A stretch of DNA of 64,000 nt from Amanita rubescens (taxonomy: Eukaryota; Basidiomycota; Agaricomycetes; Agaricales; Amanitaceae), in assembly GCA_015039365.1 (NCBI GenBank), contig WION01000003.1:1178001-1242000 (forward strand). Reading direction: 5' to 3'. The position numbers and the translations under genes are program-made. Below, in pieces: positions 1 to 10,632 of this stretch (positions are counted from its first letter, which is position 1; each line of letters opens with the position of its first letter). The notes under the pieces were generated by a model. That model searched no databases. It worked only from the letters and a program-made list of their open reading frames with translations, and had not been told where the DNA came from.

Positions 1-427
1 TTCGTTGCAGGGTACGTCGATCTGTCTTCATCCTGATTTCATTGATTCACATCAATGCAGCGAGGAACATCCGCTAGCTGCGTATACTGGGCACCATGGC
101 TACGCTGTCCATGGTCAAGAACCTGCAGCGCCCAGCTATGAACCGTCACCATCATACACGCACAATGCTAAGCGCAACTAACTTGAGTATATATGGACAG
201 CTCCTTCACTTCTCTCTCTGGCTTGCTAGCCTCTCTCGTTATCGTAGGACTCAAGTATTATGTACTGTACAATAAAAGGCTTTCAAGCAATTTGTGGCGC
301 TGGCCGGGCTCAGCCGAGCACGTGGCTTTCAGCACGGCCACCGTTGACGCAGCCCTCGCCCCCTCCTTCACTTCAACTGCGCTTGTTGTAGAGCACCCTT
401 CCTCATACTTCCTCAGTTGCTTCCAAT
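1..427. other. upstream region of YPT1, no gene seen
   Basis: No reading frame here resembles a conserved protein; the open frame running through about 193-477 is in a different frame from the GTPase and has no recognisable features. The stretch before position 428 is pyrimidine rich (cttcctcatacttcc-like), as is common just upstream of fungal start codons, so it most likely holds the promoter and 5' leader of the downstream Rab gene. Confidence 0.6.
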
Positions 428-1444
428 ATGCACACCAGCGAATACGACTACCTTTTCAAGCTCCTTCTTATCGGTGATTCGGGAGTTGGCAAGGTTTGTT
501 TTTTTCCGCTGCCTTGCTTTTGTGGTCAGTAACATGTACCATTTCCATAGTCTTGCCTACTTCTCCGGTTTGCCGACGACACATACACCGAGAGCTACAT
601 CAGCACTATCGGAGTCGACTTTAAGATTCGTACAATTGAGCTGGAAGGCAAGACGGTAAAGCTACAAATCGTGAGTACATGTTCTTCTTTTGCAGCACAA
701 AGTTACCGCGCGGACGGCGATTCTGCGTATCTTATATGGATGAAACTGCCGTGCGCTGCTACTGCTATGTTCTCTTTCGTATCTCAATCCCGACACTAAT
801 ATGATTGTTTGTAGTGGGACACTGCAGGTAACTACATTTGGCTTCTCTGTTCAGGAAGTGGCCGAGATGATTGGGAAAGGCCAGGAACGGTTCAGGACTA
901 TAACTTCATCGTATTATCGTGGAGCTCACGGTATCATCGTTGTATATGATGTCACAGACAATGGTGGGTTTGAAGTTTGGTTCAAATCATTCCGCTAACG
1001 TATATTGTCACAGACACATTTACAAACGTCAAACAATGGCTGCAAGAGATTGATAGATATGCATCAGAAGGCGTCAATAAGTTGCTCGTAGGAAATAAGT
1101 CTGATCTGACGAACAAGAAAGTGGTAGAATATAGTGTTGCCAAGGTACATTTGCGAACCGGTTATGGTCGTATCTGGTCTAACGTCCGGACAGGAATTCG
1201 CAGATCAGCTCGGCATTCCGTTCCTTGAGACATCTGCAAAGAGTGCTACGAATGTTGAACAGGCCTTCCTGACTATGGCTAAACAGATCAAAGACAGGTA
1301 GGTATTAAGCCTCCTCCGAGTGGCGGCTGATATATGGTCTTAAATTTCAGGATGGGCACTACAGCATCCTCGGGGGCCGCAAAGTCCTCCACCGTCACGC
1401 CTGGCCAGTCGGTCCAATCACAGCAGTCAGGAAGCTGCTGTTGA
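428..1444 (+). CDS. YPT1: Rab family small GTPase, Ypt1/Rab1 type
   Basis: Small GTPase that controls ER-to-Golgi transport and autophagosome formation at membranes. Spliced product is about 203 residues, the usual length. Exon 1 opens with [19 protein letters not shown], close to the Ypt1/Rab1 start, giving the P-loop GDSGVGKS. Later exons give the switch I region ([13 protein letters not shown]), WDTAGQERF (G3), NKSD (G4) and ETSAK (G5). The protein ends in SGSCC, a double-cysteine tail for two geranylgeranyl groups. About six exons are needed; one intron lies inside the codons of the WDTAGQ motif (after WDTA plus one base of the Gly codon). The start at 428 is set by conservation of the N-terminus. 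The enzyme subunit that would prenylate it (Rab GGTase alpha) is encoded at 18.4-19.5 kb. Identification as Ypt1/Rab1 rather than another Rab rests on the N-terminus and RabF-like segments and is strong. Confidence 0.93.
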
Positions 1445-2097
1445 AAGCGCCTGTGGCGCTTGTCTTTTGCTATGTTTGCTATGCTACTTGTGTGCTCGGT
1501 AGCTAGTCTGGTGTTTCTCTTTACACGTATTCTCTCCTTATTCAATTCTTGCTACGCAACGGACCTGACTAGGCTTACTGTCAGAATCGTCTCAGTGACT
1601 TTTTCTTTTACATTCATCGCAGTTACTGCTCTACTTAAGAGTTCCCTTTTCTGTTGGGCATTACACGATTTAGTTTCTGTGAATGTAGCACATTCCTTTG
1701 TCTAAGTCCTTGATTCAATCGGCATCAAATTAACTGAGGTTGTCCTAAGTCTAAGTAAAACGCAGGCTAGCTCATTCCGCGGAACAAGAAATTCTCCCAC
1801 TACTAACTAAGAAGATACGTTTCTTTCACTTTGGCACATCCATATATTGCTTCTAGAATGTCCAAAGCGCAGAGACGATGCTAAGTTGGGAAATTAGTTC
1901 ATCTTATCGTGAGACGAAAAGTATGGCGCTACCTGTGATAGGGCCGGGTCATGAGAACAATGTAGCAATGTAAGCGAGCGTAAGCGGTTCCGTAATCGGA
2001 GACAATTGTAGCGGCTCCTCATCTTCTGCATTACAATAGGTTGACCTAAGAGGTGCTTCTAGCGAGTGTGATCAATATCAGCTATCGTCACACGTGT
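1445..2097. other. intergenic, no gene recognised
   Basis: About 650 bases between the YPT1 stop and the unknown minus-strand ORF. The first part is T-rich and probably the YPT1 3' untranslated region. The open frame on the plus strand at 1460-1705 translates to a low-complexity hydrophobic string and overlaps the expected UTR, so I do not call it. No tRNA, repeat or transposon signature was seen. Confidence 0.5.
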
Positions 2098-2496
2098 TTA
2101 TCCGACGGTCCCGAGTTCTCCGCAGAACGCAGGATGGCGTCGCTGGCAGGAACGGTGTGACTGATGGCCTTTAACATTAGGGAAGCGACGTTTGGGCGCT
2201 GTCGAATCATCATTGGATTCGTCCATGCCACGTTTTCGTTTAGGAACTCGGCAAGGATCCTTTTTGACCTCAGAAGGATTGGAGCGTAGGAAGGATGGAT
2301 AATGACATGGCAGGGGTATGGGTGCGACCAGAGGAACATTACAAATGACATGGACCGACTGTGAATTGTTGTGAGGTGGCGTCAGAGAAGGATCTGGTGA
2401 GGTCGAAGAACAGGAAGATGGCGGTACGGTTGATGATGTAGATGTGCAAAGCTCGTCCCGCTCTGCCAATAAGTCCCAGAGCGTATAGTCCGGCAT
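2098..2496 (-). CDS. unknown small protein with basic cluster
   Basis: An open frame of 132 codons beginning MPDYTLWDLLAERDEL. The start at 2496 is the first ATG in frame; the frame upstream opens only with TTG. I do not recognise a family. The first 17 residues look like an amphipathic helix, followed by a Ser/Thr/Pro-rich stretch, then a basic segment PKRKRG that could act as a nuclear localisation signal, then a His/Arg-rich tail. It is transcribed away from the mL49 gene with about 186 bp between the start codons, a spacing typical of real divergent pairs in this window, which is the main contextual support. The C-terminal part has low complexity and could include an unrecognised intron. 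It could also be a chance ORF. Confidence 0.4.
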   Translation of the reverse strand: MPDYTLWDLLAERDELCTSTSSTVPPSSCSSTSPDPSLTPPHNNSQSVHVICNVPLVAPIPLPCHYPSFLRSNPSEVKKDPCRVPKRKRGMDESNDDSTAPKRRFPNVKGHQSHRSCQRRHPAFCGELGTVG

Positions 2497-2682
2497 AGTC
2501 AACTGCGCGACTGAAGGGCTGTCAGGAATGCGGTCGATTTTTAGGGCTGAAAACGCACTTGTTCACGGTGTCAAGAAGGCGAAAAGTCAAGTGGACAGGC
2601 GACGCAGGCCATATTGATATAGTGGGGAGATTTTTATATTGGACGGTGGCCATCAATTCAAAAGTTTCACTTCGCTTCATCC

Positions 2683-3067
2683 ATGTTCAGATCACTGCCT
2701 CGGTTTGCTCTCATCTCAAATAGTCCCATTGCCGATCAGTCTCCATACCTCATCGCACGTAGGATCGAGGGTAATCTTCCCGTTTACGCGGACCTCCGGA
2801 ACGGTGGGAAGCGCTGCATCATTCGCATCCGACATGTCGATGGCAATGCAAAAGTGCGTCGTGACTGTTGTCCATCATCTCCAATCCTGTCTAATATCGC
2901 GCCAGATACTCGCAAAGGAACTGAAAGAAACTTTGTTCGAAAAAAATTCGCCCGAGTATAAGCAAATGAAAATCGAAGTTATAATGGGAAAGACGCTCAT
3001 GATCACGGGAGGCCAGGTGCATTGGAGGCGTCTCATTATGAATTGGCTCACAGAGAAGGGATTCTGA
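2683..3067 (+). CDS. IMG2: mitochondrial large ribosomal subunit protein mL49 (Img2)
   Basis: Component of the mitochondrial 54S large ribosomal subunit. Two exons, 2683-2853 and 2906-3067, joined by a 52-nt GT...AG intron, give 110 residues. The N-terminus (MFRSLPRFALISNS) is Arg/Ser-rich without acids, as expected of a mitochondrial presequence. The core shows the mL49/Img2 signature: Tyr-x6-Glu-Gly-Asn-LPVY-x-DLRNGG, then IRIRHVDG, a helix with LAKEL, and the closing part TGGQVHW followed by the family-typical end LTEKGF. The length is short but within the range of fungal Img2. It lies between an unknown divergent ORF and the PLP synthase gene on the same strand (117 bp downstream). Confidence 0.85.
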
Positions 3068-3184
3068 GCTCGGATTGGAGCCAGTAGATTGTTGCCAACA
3101 CTTTGCCAGCAGTCTGCAAACATGTGTACACCGACGGATAATATGTATATCATGCGGAACACTGATTTCCGCAACTAAAAGATT

Positions 3185-4771
3185 ATGTCTGCCATTACTA
3201 CCACTCCCTCCGTCCAGACTCCCCCAGTTCCCCAGGGTGCTGGTACCGCATCCGCACCCACTATTGCCCCCGCGCGCACCCAGCGGGATGGCAGCAACAC
3301 TCTAGGGACCTTTGGGGTATGTCTATCATGTTATCTCATCACATCCACTCATTTTTCTCTAGGTTAAATCTGGCCTAGCTCAGATGCTAAAAGTATGATG
3401 TTATCTGACTCTGACTTCTGTTTGATTGTAAACTTCTGTTCAGGGAGGTGTCATCATGGACGTAACCAATGTAGAACAGGTTCGTGCTTCCCTCTTATCA
3501 GAGATCTCTATGAATCGGCGCATCCTATCAAGGCCCGAATTGCCGAGGAAGCTGGAGCATGTGCAGTAATGGCACTTGAACGAGTTCCTGCCGACATCAG
3601 AGCCCAAGGTGTGTATTTACATCAACTCACTAATCCAAATCTAATCAAATATGGTAGGCGGGGTCGCTAGAATGGTTTGCCCCATCTCACGCGCCCCAAT
3701 AATACGGTTGCTAAGTATATGCGTAGAGTGACCCTCGATTGATCAAAGAAATCATCGAAGCCGTGACCATCCCTGTCATGGCGAAAGTGCGGATCGGTCA
3801 TTTCGTCGAGGCTCAGGTTGGCAATATTTTTTATAATCTCATCTAATTTACCCATCAAGAGTGGCGTAACAGATTCTGCAGTCGGTCGGAGTCGATTACA
3901 TCGACGAATCAGAAGTTCTTACACCTGCTGATGAAGAACACCACATCAATAAACATAACTTTAAGGTTCCTTTTGTTTGCGGCGCTCGAAACCTGGGCGA
4001 AGCATTACGCCGTATATCAGAGGGTGCGGCCTTCATTCGCACAAAAGGAGAGGCAGGAACAGGGAATGTAGTAGAAGCCGTTCGTCACACGCGTGCCGTT
4101 ACGAGCGAAATTAGAAAAGTCGGTTCTATGACCGAAGAGGAACTCTATGCCTATTCCAAGGAGATTCAAGCGCCATTCCACTTGCTGAAGGAGACTGCAA
4201 GGCTTAAAAAATTACCCGTCGTTAACTTTGCCGCTGGCGGCCTTGCCACCCCTGGTATGTTGTATCAAGCTAATTTTATCTCACATCTCACGCCATATAG
4301 CCGACGCCGCGCTCATGATGCAATTAGGTTGTGACGGAGGTAAAGTCTTATTTCCTGTGTTTCATGACGGATTTAACTAGTGATCCTAGTGTTTGTTGGG
4401 TCCGGTATTTTCAACGTAAGACCTCGGCTTTTATTATCTTTTAGTTCTGACAGGAGTCGTAGTCCGGGGATCCTGCGAAACGAGCGCGTGCTATCGTGCA
4501 AGCGGTATGTCCCTATGCCAAGTTTAACTGGCAGCTAATGAATTTCCTTCAGGTAACTCATTACAACAACCCCAAAATTCTAGCGGAGGTAATGTTCATG
4601 GCGAACGGCATATACACATCACTAACTAATCGTAGATATCTGAGGATCTGGGAGCCGCCATGGTCGGCCTTACCATGTGAGTGGTTCGTGATTGTCAAAT
4701 TAGTTATTGACAGCGACTTCTTCAGTGACAGCAACCTCAAGGGTGGACATATGGCAAAGAGGGGGTGGTGA
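3185..4771 (+). CDS. PDX1: pyridoxal 5'-phosphate synthase, PDX1/SNZ subunit
   Basis: Synthase subunit of the DXP-independent vitamin B6 pathway: it builds PLP from ribose 5-phosphate, glyceraldehyde 3-phosphate and ammonia supplied by the PDX2/SNO glutaminase, which is not in this window. The spliced protein has a Thr/Pro-rich N-terminal extension, then the (beta/alpha)8 barrel. Visible catalytic segments are GGVIMDVTN (substrate Asp), [10 protein letters not shown] (first Schiff-base Lys), the [19 protein letters not shown] motif, [14 protein letters not shown], and [12 protein letters not shown] (second Lys), then [14 protein letters not shown] and GVFVGSGIF. The last exon gives the short end HMAKRGW, matching the family's ARGW-type terminus. 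At least nine exons, some tiny (for example 17 nt around 3658-3674 encoding GGVARM). The start at 3185 is the first ATG after an in-frame stop. Confidence 0.95.
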
Positions 4772-4904
4772 TAGAATGGTCGTTTTATCATTATTGGCAT
4801 AGTCGCCGCTAGCTATTTTAGTTTTGGAACAATTAACTGGGCTCCGCCGATGACGTCACTTTGCCGCGACGTTCAACCGTTACCCATGCAGCCCTGTCGC
4901 CGTC

Positions 4905-5346
4905 ATGTCTGATCAAGACACCCAGGAAAAAAAACTCGAAGATTTTATCAACGTGCGTCTTTCGTACCGCGATCGGTTTCAAGTGGATTGCATGGTATAT
5001 GTTGCAGCAGGACCCTCAAGCAACCTACACGTTTGACACTGAGCGCGGCAGTTCCAAATCAGAACTTTGTAGAGAGACAGGTCCGAGCGCGAGAGATTGC
5101 ATAACGGTAAGAATTCCGGTCAATTCGCAATGTACATTTCTTCTCAAGAAGAGAGACCGTTAGCTTCAGATGCAATCAACCAGATTATTTCAGGCCATGC
5201 AAGTACGTCCGCGGTGTACTATGTACTACTACTACTGATGGCTCACGGCGTCGTCCCCAAAGGATCAGGGTTTTTTCTGTGCCCTGCCGATGGACCCGGC
5301 CCGGACTTACATAGAATGCAAGCGTTTGATTTTGCCCAAAGAATAG
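4905..5346 (+). CDS. tiny four-exon protein with a CX9C motif
   Basis: Four exons join in frame with good splice sites: 4905-4952, 5011-5106, 5170-5202 and 5263-5346, giving 86 residues. The start is MSDQDTQEKKLEDFIN. The second exon contains a Cys-x9-Cys spacing (CRETGPSARDC) and the last exon a second Cys pair 12 residues apart, ending ECKRLILPKE. Introns are 57-63 nt, as elsewhere in the window. It ends 62 bp before the stop of the convergent RS-protein gene and begins about 130 bp after PDX1, exactly filling an otherwise empty gap. The sequence before the ATG holds a CRE-like palindrome (tgacgtca, about 4850). I do not recognise the family. CX9C proteins often reside in the mitochondrial intermembrane space, but the second pair does not fit a twin CX9C, so that role is only a guess. 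Confidence 0.5.
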
Positions 5347-5408
5347 CCTCACAGTCATTTCATAAACTTGTTACACGCTAGTTTTTTACTACCAAGAAAA
5401 AAAAGTGA

Positions 5409-6983
5409 TCAAGTTGCGAGAGGTGACTCGACCGGGACTGCATCGATACCAAACATTCCAACGCGCGCCCTTTCTAGATGACTGTCGGCAACCTTGCGGC
5501 GCGCTTCCGCAGCACGTAGATCGATTGTCGCCATATCCAACTCATGAAGGGCTCGTTTCGTATTTTTTGACAATTCAACACATTCTGCTCGCAGACTTGC
5601 GCGGTGGCTCTCTAGTCGAGCAATCTTTTACAGGAAAGAGCTTTAGTTGGTAAGGCCTGTTTGATAAATCATCACGTCACCTCTGCATCCAACGACGCTG
5701 TTACGGGTGCTCGGTCGAGTCTGTTACTTCTTTTTGTATGAGGCTCGGTCAAATTGGGTGGGTCGTGAGGGCCGTGTGCAGGCCTTCCTGGCGGTGGGGG
5801 TCGACGTCCGCCATGTACACCGGTGGTATGGGTTGGTGGCGTCGCTCCAGGCGCTGAGAAAATTTTCGCGGCGTTGCGGGGACCCCTTGGAGGTGATCGA
5901 GATGTGCGCCTTGAATATTGTCCATCTCGCGTAGGTTGGTTACCCATATGGCGAGGTTGTCGAGGGGGAGAAGGTGTCCTTTCTCGCGTTTTTACATTCG
6001 CATCTTGTTGTGTTTGTGGTTCCCGTCTTGGAGATCGAGTTTCATTCTTATTGGACTCTACGTGTCGTGGAGATCGCTGAGCCACTGCAGGTAGGGGAAG
6101 CGAAGGCTTCTGTTCTAGCTTGTCACCCAAAGAAGTGTCTTTCGAGCGATGAACGCGATCGGGAACTGGTTGACTCGGTCCATTTTGGGTAGAGGGTGCT
6201 TCTGCCCTTTGTTCTGTCATTTTTGAGTTTTGCGCAATGGGCGGTCTATCATCAGGAGACTTGTGGGTAGGTTGGGCACGAATTGGGCTTCTTGACGCCC
6301 TCCTCTTGGAAGGAGAAGTTGGGGCATCCAAGGGTCTGGGACGGTTCGGGGATTCTCTGGAGTAATCATGTCTTCTTCGTTCTGGTGTTCTGGAGCGTGA
6401 ACGCGACCTTCTGCGCGGAGAACCTAAAAAAAAGTCTGTTTCAGTTTCATACAAGGTTTGCTTTGCCCTGGTGCACGCACGACCATCATTGTACATATGC
6501 CTTCTGCTTGGGGGAGGAGACCTGGAGTACCTAGGCCGGCGTGGGGGAGAGAATGGTCTTCTACTCCGTGGAGATCTAGAGCGATAGCGATCTAAAGACG
6601 GGATTAGTTTGTTGTCCAATAATAACGAATATGCACGGACCTGGACGTCGTGGAGAAAGGGGCCGGCGGGCTCGCCTATCGTCATGAGCAAAGTAAGTAT
6701 CACCTCGACCCCTGTCATATCTGAAGCGTTCTCTGTCATCTTCTCTTCCTCTTGGTACACGATCCCAATTTCGCCTATCCCAGTCTCTGTCTCTATGCCT
6801 GTCCCCGTACCTGTCATCGTCCCGGCGGTCATAGGAAGCTACGTATGAGTCCATCGGTCTGGTACGTGGATGAACATAAGGTCTGTCATCTTGTGAAAGA
6901 CGTCGAGGGCGGCGTCTGTCTTCGTCGTCCTTTCCCGGGGGCGGCGGAGGCGAGGAAACGGGTTTTGGAGGAAGGCTGGCCAT
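5409..6983 (-). CDS. Arg/Ser-rich (RS domain) protein, uncharacterised
   Basis: Read from ATG 6983. The N-terminus is MASLPPKPVSSPPPPPGKDD, followed by a long Arg/Asp/Ser-rich region with DRHRDRDWDRR, RYRSRSPRSRRPF and PRRRSRSRSRTPERRR blocks: a classical RS domain interleaved with RD/RE dipeptides. A Pro/Ser/Arg-rich linker follows. The last intron (about 5626-5674) joins residues DAE to IARLESHRASLRAE; this final exon is a compact helical segment ending with AVPVESPLAT and the stop at 5409. About four exons. RS proteins of this kind act in nuclear speckles and pre-mRNA splicing, but no RNA-recognition or kinase domain is visible, so the role is inferred only. It is transcribed head to head with cyclin L, the start codons being separated by 29 bp. 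Confidence 0.75.
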
Positions 6984-7012
6984 GGTAACGCCAAACACGC
7001 GCAAACACGTCC

Positions 7013-8006
7013 ATGTCCACTTCTCTCTATCCCCTCGCCTCACTTGCACAGATCGAGAAATCACCCTCGCGCGAAGATGGAATTCCAAAGGAAGTGGAAG
7101 AGGATCTCAGAGCCTACGGTTGTAAGCTGATTCACCAAGCTGGGATACTTTTGAAACAGTCAGTACATGTATATATATCTAAATATATGTATATGCGATT
7201 CATCGCTTCGATAGGAAACAAGTCGCGGTTGCGACAGCCCAAATTCTGTTCCAACGATTCTGGTTTGTCACGTCGATGAAACAATTTGGAGTGGGGGTAA
7301 GAAGGGCCACTGTTTACATTTGAGAAGATATACTAAACGCGTCAGGACATCGGCATGGGAGCCTTGTATTTAGCATCAAAATTGGAAGAGTGTCCATTGC
7401 GGATGCGCGATCTGATAAACATCTACGACCTTCTTCTGCAGCGCGCCAACCACTATTTGAATTCGAAGGATGATCAAGAGTTCAAGTACGACCCAATGTC
7501 GTATTTTGGCACTACGTTTTATGACCTAAAAGACGCGTTGGTGGTTGCGGAGATGCAGATTCTGAAGCGACTGGGATTTAACGTGCAGGTGGCTCTGCCG
7601 TATGACACGTTGATCAACTATCTGAGAGTGCTGGGACTGATCCATCGGGATGACTTTTGTCGGCTTGCATGGGGTTATCTGAATGACGGGTGAGTAGATG
7701 ATGGCTATGAGGGTGATAGATATCTCGACTGAGAACGCGAACAGACTGCAAACGCCAGTATACGTGTTGTATCAAAATCCGACGATTGTGAGCGCTGCGA
7801 TATTGTTGAGCGAACGGCAAGTTGGAGTTGGTTTGCCTAGTGGATGGTGGGAGTTATTTGACGCTGAATGGGAGGATATGTGGAGTGTGTGTGGTTACAT
7901 CATGCGACTCTATCGAACTCGGAGTGAAGAAGAGACTCGAGCTACGATGGCGATCGTCCGCAAGCACGACCTCAGACGCCAGTTTCCCACGCCTAAACAT
8001 GCTTGA
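7013..8006 (+). CDS. cyclin L-type cyclin
   Basis: Transcription/splicing cyclin that pairs with a Cdk11/Cdk10-like kinase. The N-terminal part reads SREDGIPKEVEEDLRAYGCK, then LIHQAGILLKQKQVAVATAQ, which matches the first cyclin-box helices of cyclin L closely. The first box continues QRFWFVTSMKQFG and GALYLASKLEECPLRMRDLIN. The second box holds the ALVVAEMQILKRLGFNVQVA helix pair and LAWGYLNDGLQTPVYV. The product is about 277 residues. It ends HDLRRQFPTPKHA and lacks the C-terminal RS domain found in animal cyclin L. The start at 7013 is the first ATG and gives a normal family N-terminus. About five exons. The stop codon (8004-8006) lies inside the start region of the next gene, and the divergent neighbour is RS-rich. 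Confidence 0.9.
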
Positions 8007-10541
8007 TCTCTGCTCCATCTCTCACAAGGGCGGCATCGTCCTTTGGTCTCGCGCTTTCACTCCTGACGCTCACCGCCTCGCTGTGTCCCCTGCGTCTCTA
8101 ATAAACTCTCTTGTCAGAGACGCTCTCGTCGAGGGTCGATCATCAGACGAAAAGTACGAAAAGGATGGCTATGCCGTCAACTGGACTTTTCTCAACGAGC
8201 TTGATCTCATCTTCGTAGTATGTTCTGCCCCTGTACTTTTCACATCCAATACGAGCCCTTTTAGGTAGCCTACCAGCGTATTCTCCAGCTCACTTACGTC
8301 GACGAGCTTCTCAGTGCCATAAAAACCCTCTTTGTCAAGCAGTTTGAACCCTTTTTGACCGCTTTCGTTGCTTCTCTCCACGCAGCCGTCGGCCCCGTCA
8401 ACTGGAATTTTGCTGAAGCACTGGAAGGATGGGACTCCTTGTTCGATGCACTCATAAAAGAATTAGAGGACAAGGCTGCACAGGTTAGTAGTATCTAGCT
8501 CCACGGTCCACTCTCCATCTTTATCAACTTGACAGCAACGCAAATCTCGATTACGCGTACCGTTACGTGCTACCGTAGAAACACCTTCACCGCCGTCAGA
8601 TGACCAGAGTACCGGTATGTGTTTGTGTCTCTCGCTCGAAGCACCAACGTGGACACACCCTTTTCCAGAACCAACAGTCAATCCAGATTTACCCAACGAC
8701 GAACAGCAGATAGCTCGCAAAATAGAAGCACTCAAGAACAGGTTCCGCGGTCAAGGTCGACGAAGGGGGAGAGGTGGTAGGCCGGAGACTCCTGGAAGTG
8801 GGAGAGATAGTGTGCCCAATTCAGAGTGAGTATGCAGATCATCCACTTGTACATATTCAAACGATTGGTTTAGCTCTGAATCCACCCCGAAACGAAAGTC
8901 GACGGCAAAACCACAAAGAAAATGGGGTGACCAACCGCCCTCGGAAACAGAGATGGCATCCCTCGACTTTAGCGTAGACAAGTCCATCTCTGATGATAAC
9001 AATACGCATCCTCATGACGTCCAAAACTTGGTTAACCAATCGTCCTTTGGCACAAGAACTCGCGATGGGTTTTACGAAGTGAAGGATTGGGAGTTTAACA
9101 AAGAAAAGCAGATCATTGCCCAGGCTTTGACTGCGAAAGAATCTGTAGCCGCTTCCACTTCAAGTTCTCTCGGTGCACTTGGATCTCTTTTTGCGAGATT
9201 AACTGGCTCCAAAATCCTCACCGAGAAGGACCTGCAGCCGGTTTTAGAGGGTATGAAACAACACCTCATGAAGAAAAACGTCGCAAGAGAGATATCTGAA
9301 AAGATTTGTGAGAGTGTCGGTAAAAGCCTGATTGGTAAAAAGGTCGGAGGTTTTCAAAGTGATTAATTTCTTTTCCCCTTTCACATTCAATATCATTGAT
9401 GTGTGTGTGTACAGCCACCAACGCTGCTGTTCGGATGGCTTTGTCAAGTTCATTGACTCAGATACTCACACCCAAGACGTCGACGGATCTCTTGTTGTCA
9501 ATTCGAACCAAATTATCTTCCCCCTTGCCATCCACGCAACAACGGTTGCCCTACAGCATCGCGTTTGTAGGAGTCAATGGCGTCGGAAAAAGTACAAACT
9601 TATCAAAAGTCTGCTTTTGGCTCATTCAAAACGGTCTCCGCGTCCTCATTGCCGCATGCGACACTTTCCGGTAACTCTCGCTTATCTATTTGCTGTGCAT
9701 CGACTTGACAACCATACTTTACAGGAGTGGCGCCGTTGAACAGCTCAGGGTTCACGTCCGAAACCTTAGTATGCTAGGTGTCAATGGTGCGACTGATAGC
9801 AAAGGACGAGTAGAGCTATTTGAACGTGGCTATGGAAAAGACGCGGCAGGTATTGCCAAAGAAGCTATCACATATGGTAAGGGAATCTCTTTCCTTATGC
9901 TCAATCTAACTCTGCATGGTTAAGCTGGACAGAATGACTTTGATGTTGTATTGATTGACACAGCCGGCCGTATGCAGGATAACGAGGTAAAGTTGCACAG
10001 CCGCCTGGATACTGTGTACCCCGCTGATTGATTGATAATATAGCCATTGATGCGGGCCTTGGCCAAGGTAAGCAAGCGAATCTCCAAAAGGAAAACCGCT
10101 GGGAAATTGACCTGTTCGGTTAGTTGGTAGCAGTTAACACTCCAGACAAGATCATTTTCGTTGGAGAGGCTTTGGTCGGAAATGAGGCTGTAGATCAATT
10201 GCAGAAATTTGATCGTGCCCTTCGTGATTTTTCCTCTTCAACTGGTATTAGCAAGGAACGCGGCATTGATGGTATGCTTGTGACCAAATGGGATACTGTC
10301 GATGATAAAGTGGGTTCTTATACACGCTCACAAAAAGTGGCTAAAGTGATATTTAAATAGGTCGGGGCTGCCCTTTCCATGACATATGTTACGGGACAAC
10401 CCATCATTTTTGTTGGCTGCGGGCAGGTACGTATACAGCACAGCCTTTTTCCGCCGCATTTTTTGACACCCCCGACAGACGTACACCGATCTGAGGCAAC
10501 TTCGAGTGGCGAACGTCGTTCAAGCTATTCTCGGCGATTAA
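7999..10541 (+). CDS. SRP101: signal recognition particle receptor alpha subunit
   Basis: GTPase that docks the SRP-ribosome complex at the ER membrane. The start MLDLCSISHKGGIVLW is the conserved SRX-domain start of the family, so ATG 7999 is secure even though it lies 5 bases before the cyclin L stop codon. The SRX domain continues VVAYQRILQLTYVDELLSAI. A basic linker (RGQGRRRGRGGR and neighbours) leads to the NG domain: helix bundle LGSLFARLTGSKILTEKDL, G1 GVNGVGKSTNLSK, ACDTFRSGAVEQLR (G2 region), DTAGRMQDNEPLM (G3), VTKWDTVDDKVGAA (G4 TKWD) and FVGCGQTYTDLR (closing motif). Roughly ten exons. It needs the beta subunit, which is not in the window. Confidence 0.94.
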
Positions 10542-10632
10542 GCATGAGAGGATAAATAATACATCTCTACGTATACTAGATATTCCACAAGGATAACAAA
10601 TGTTCCAAATACATATATGCTGCCACGATATA

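Noticed and set aside
193..477. Plus-strand ORF of 94 codons before YPT1
   Set aside because: It overlaps the YPT1 first exon in another frame, has no family likeness and sits in the expected promoter.
5097..5381. Plus-strand ORF with a hydrophobic run (YYVLLLLMAHG)
   Set aside because: The hydrophobic run is intron sequence of the small four-exon gene, read in the wrong frame.
5672..6832. Treating the long RS-rich minus ORF as a gene of its own ending at 5674
   Set aside because: The TGA at 5672 lies in an intron: a GT...AG intron (about 5626-5674) joins DAE to a conserved-looking helical exon ending at 5409.
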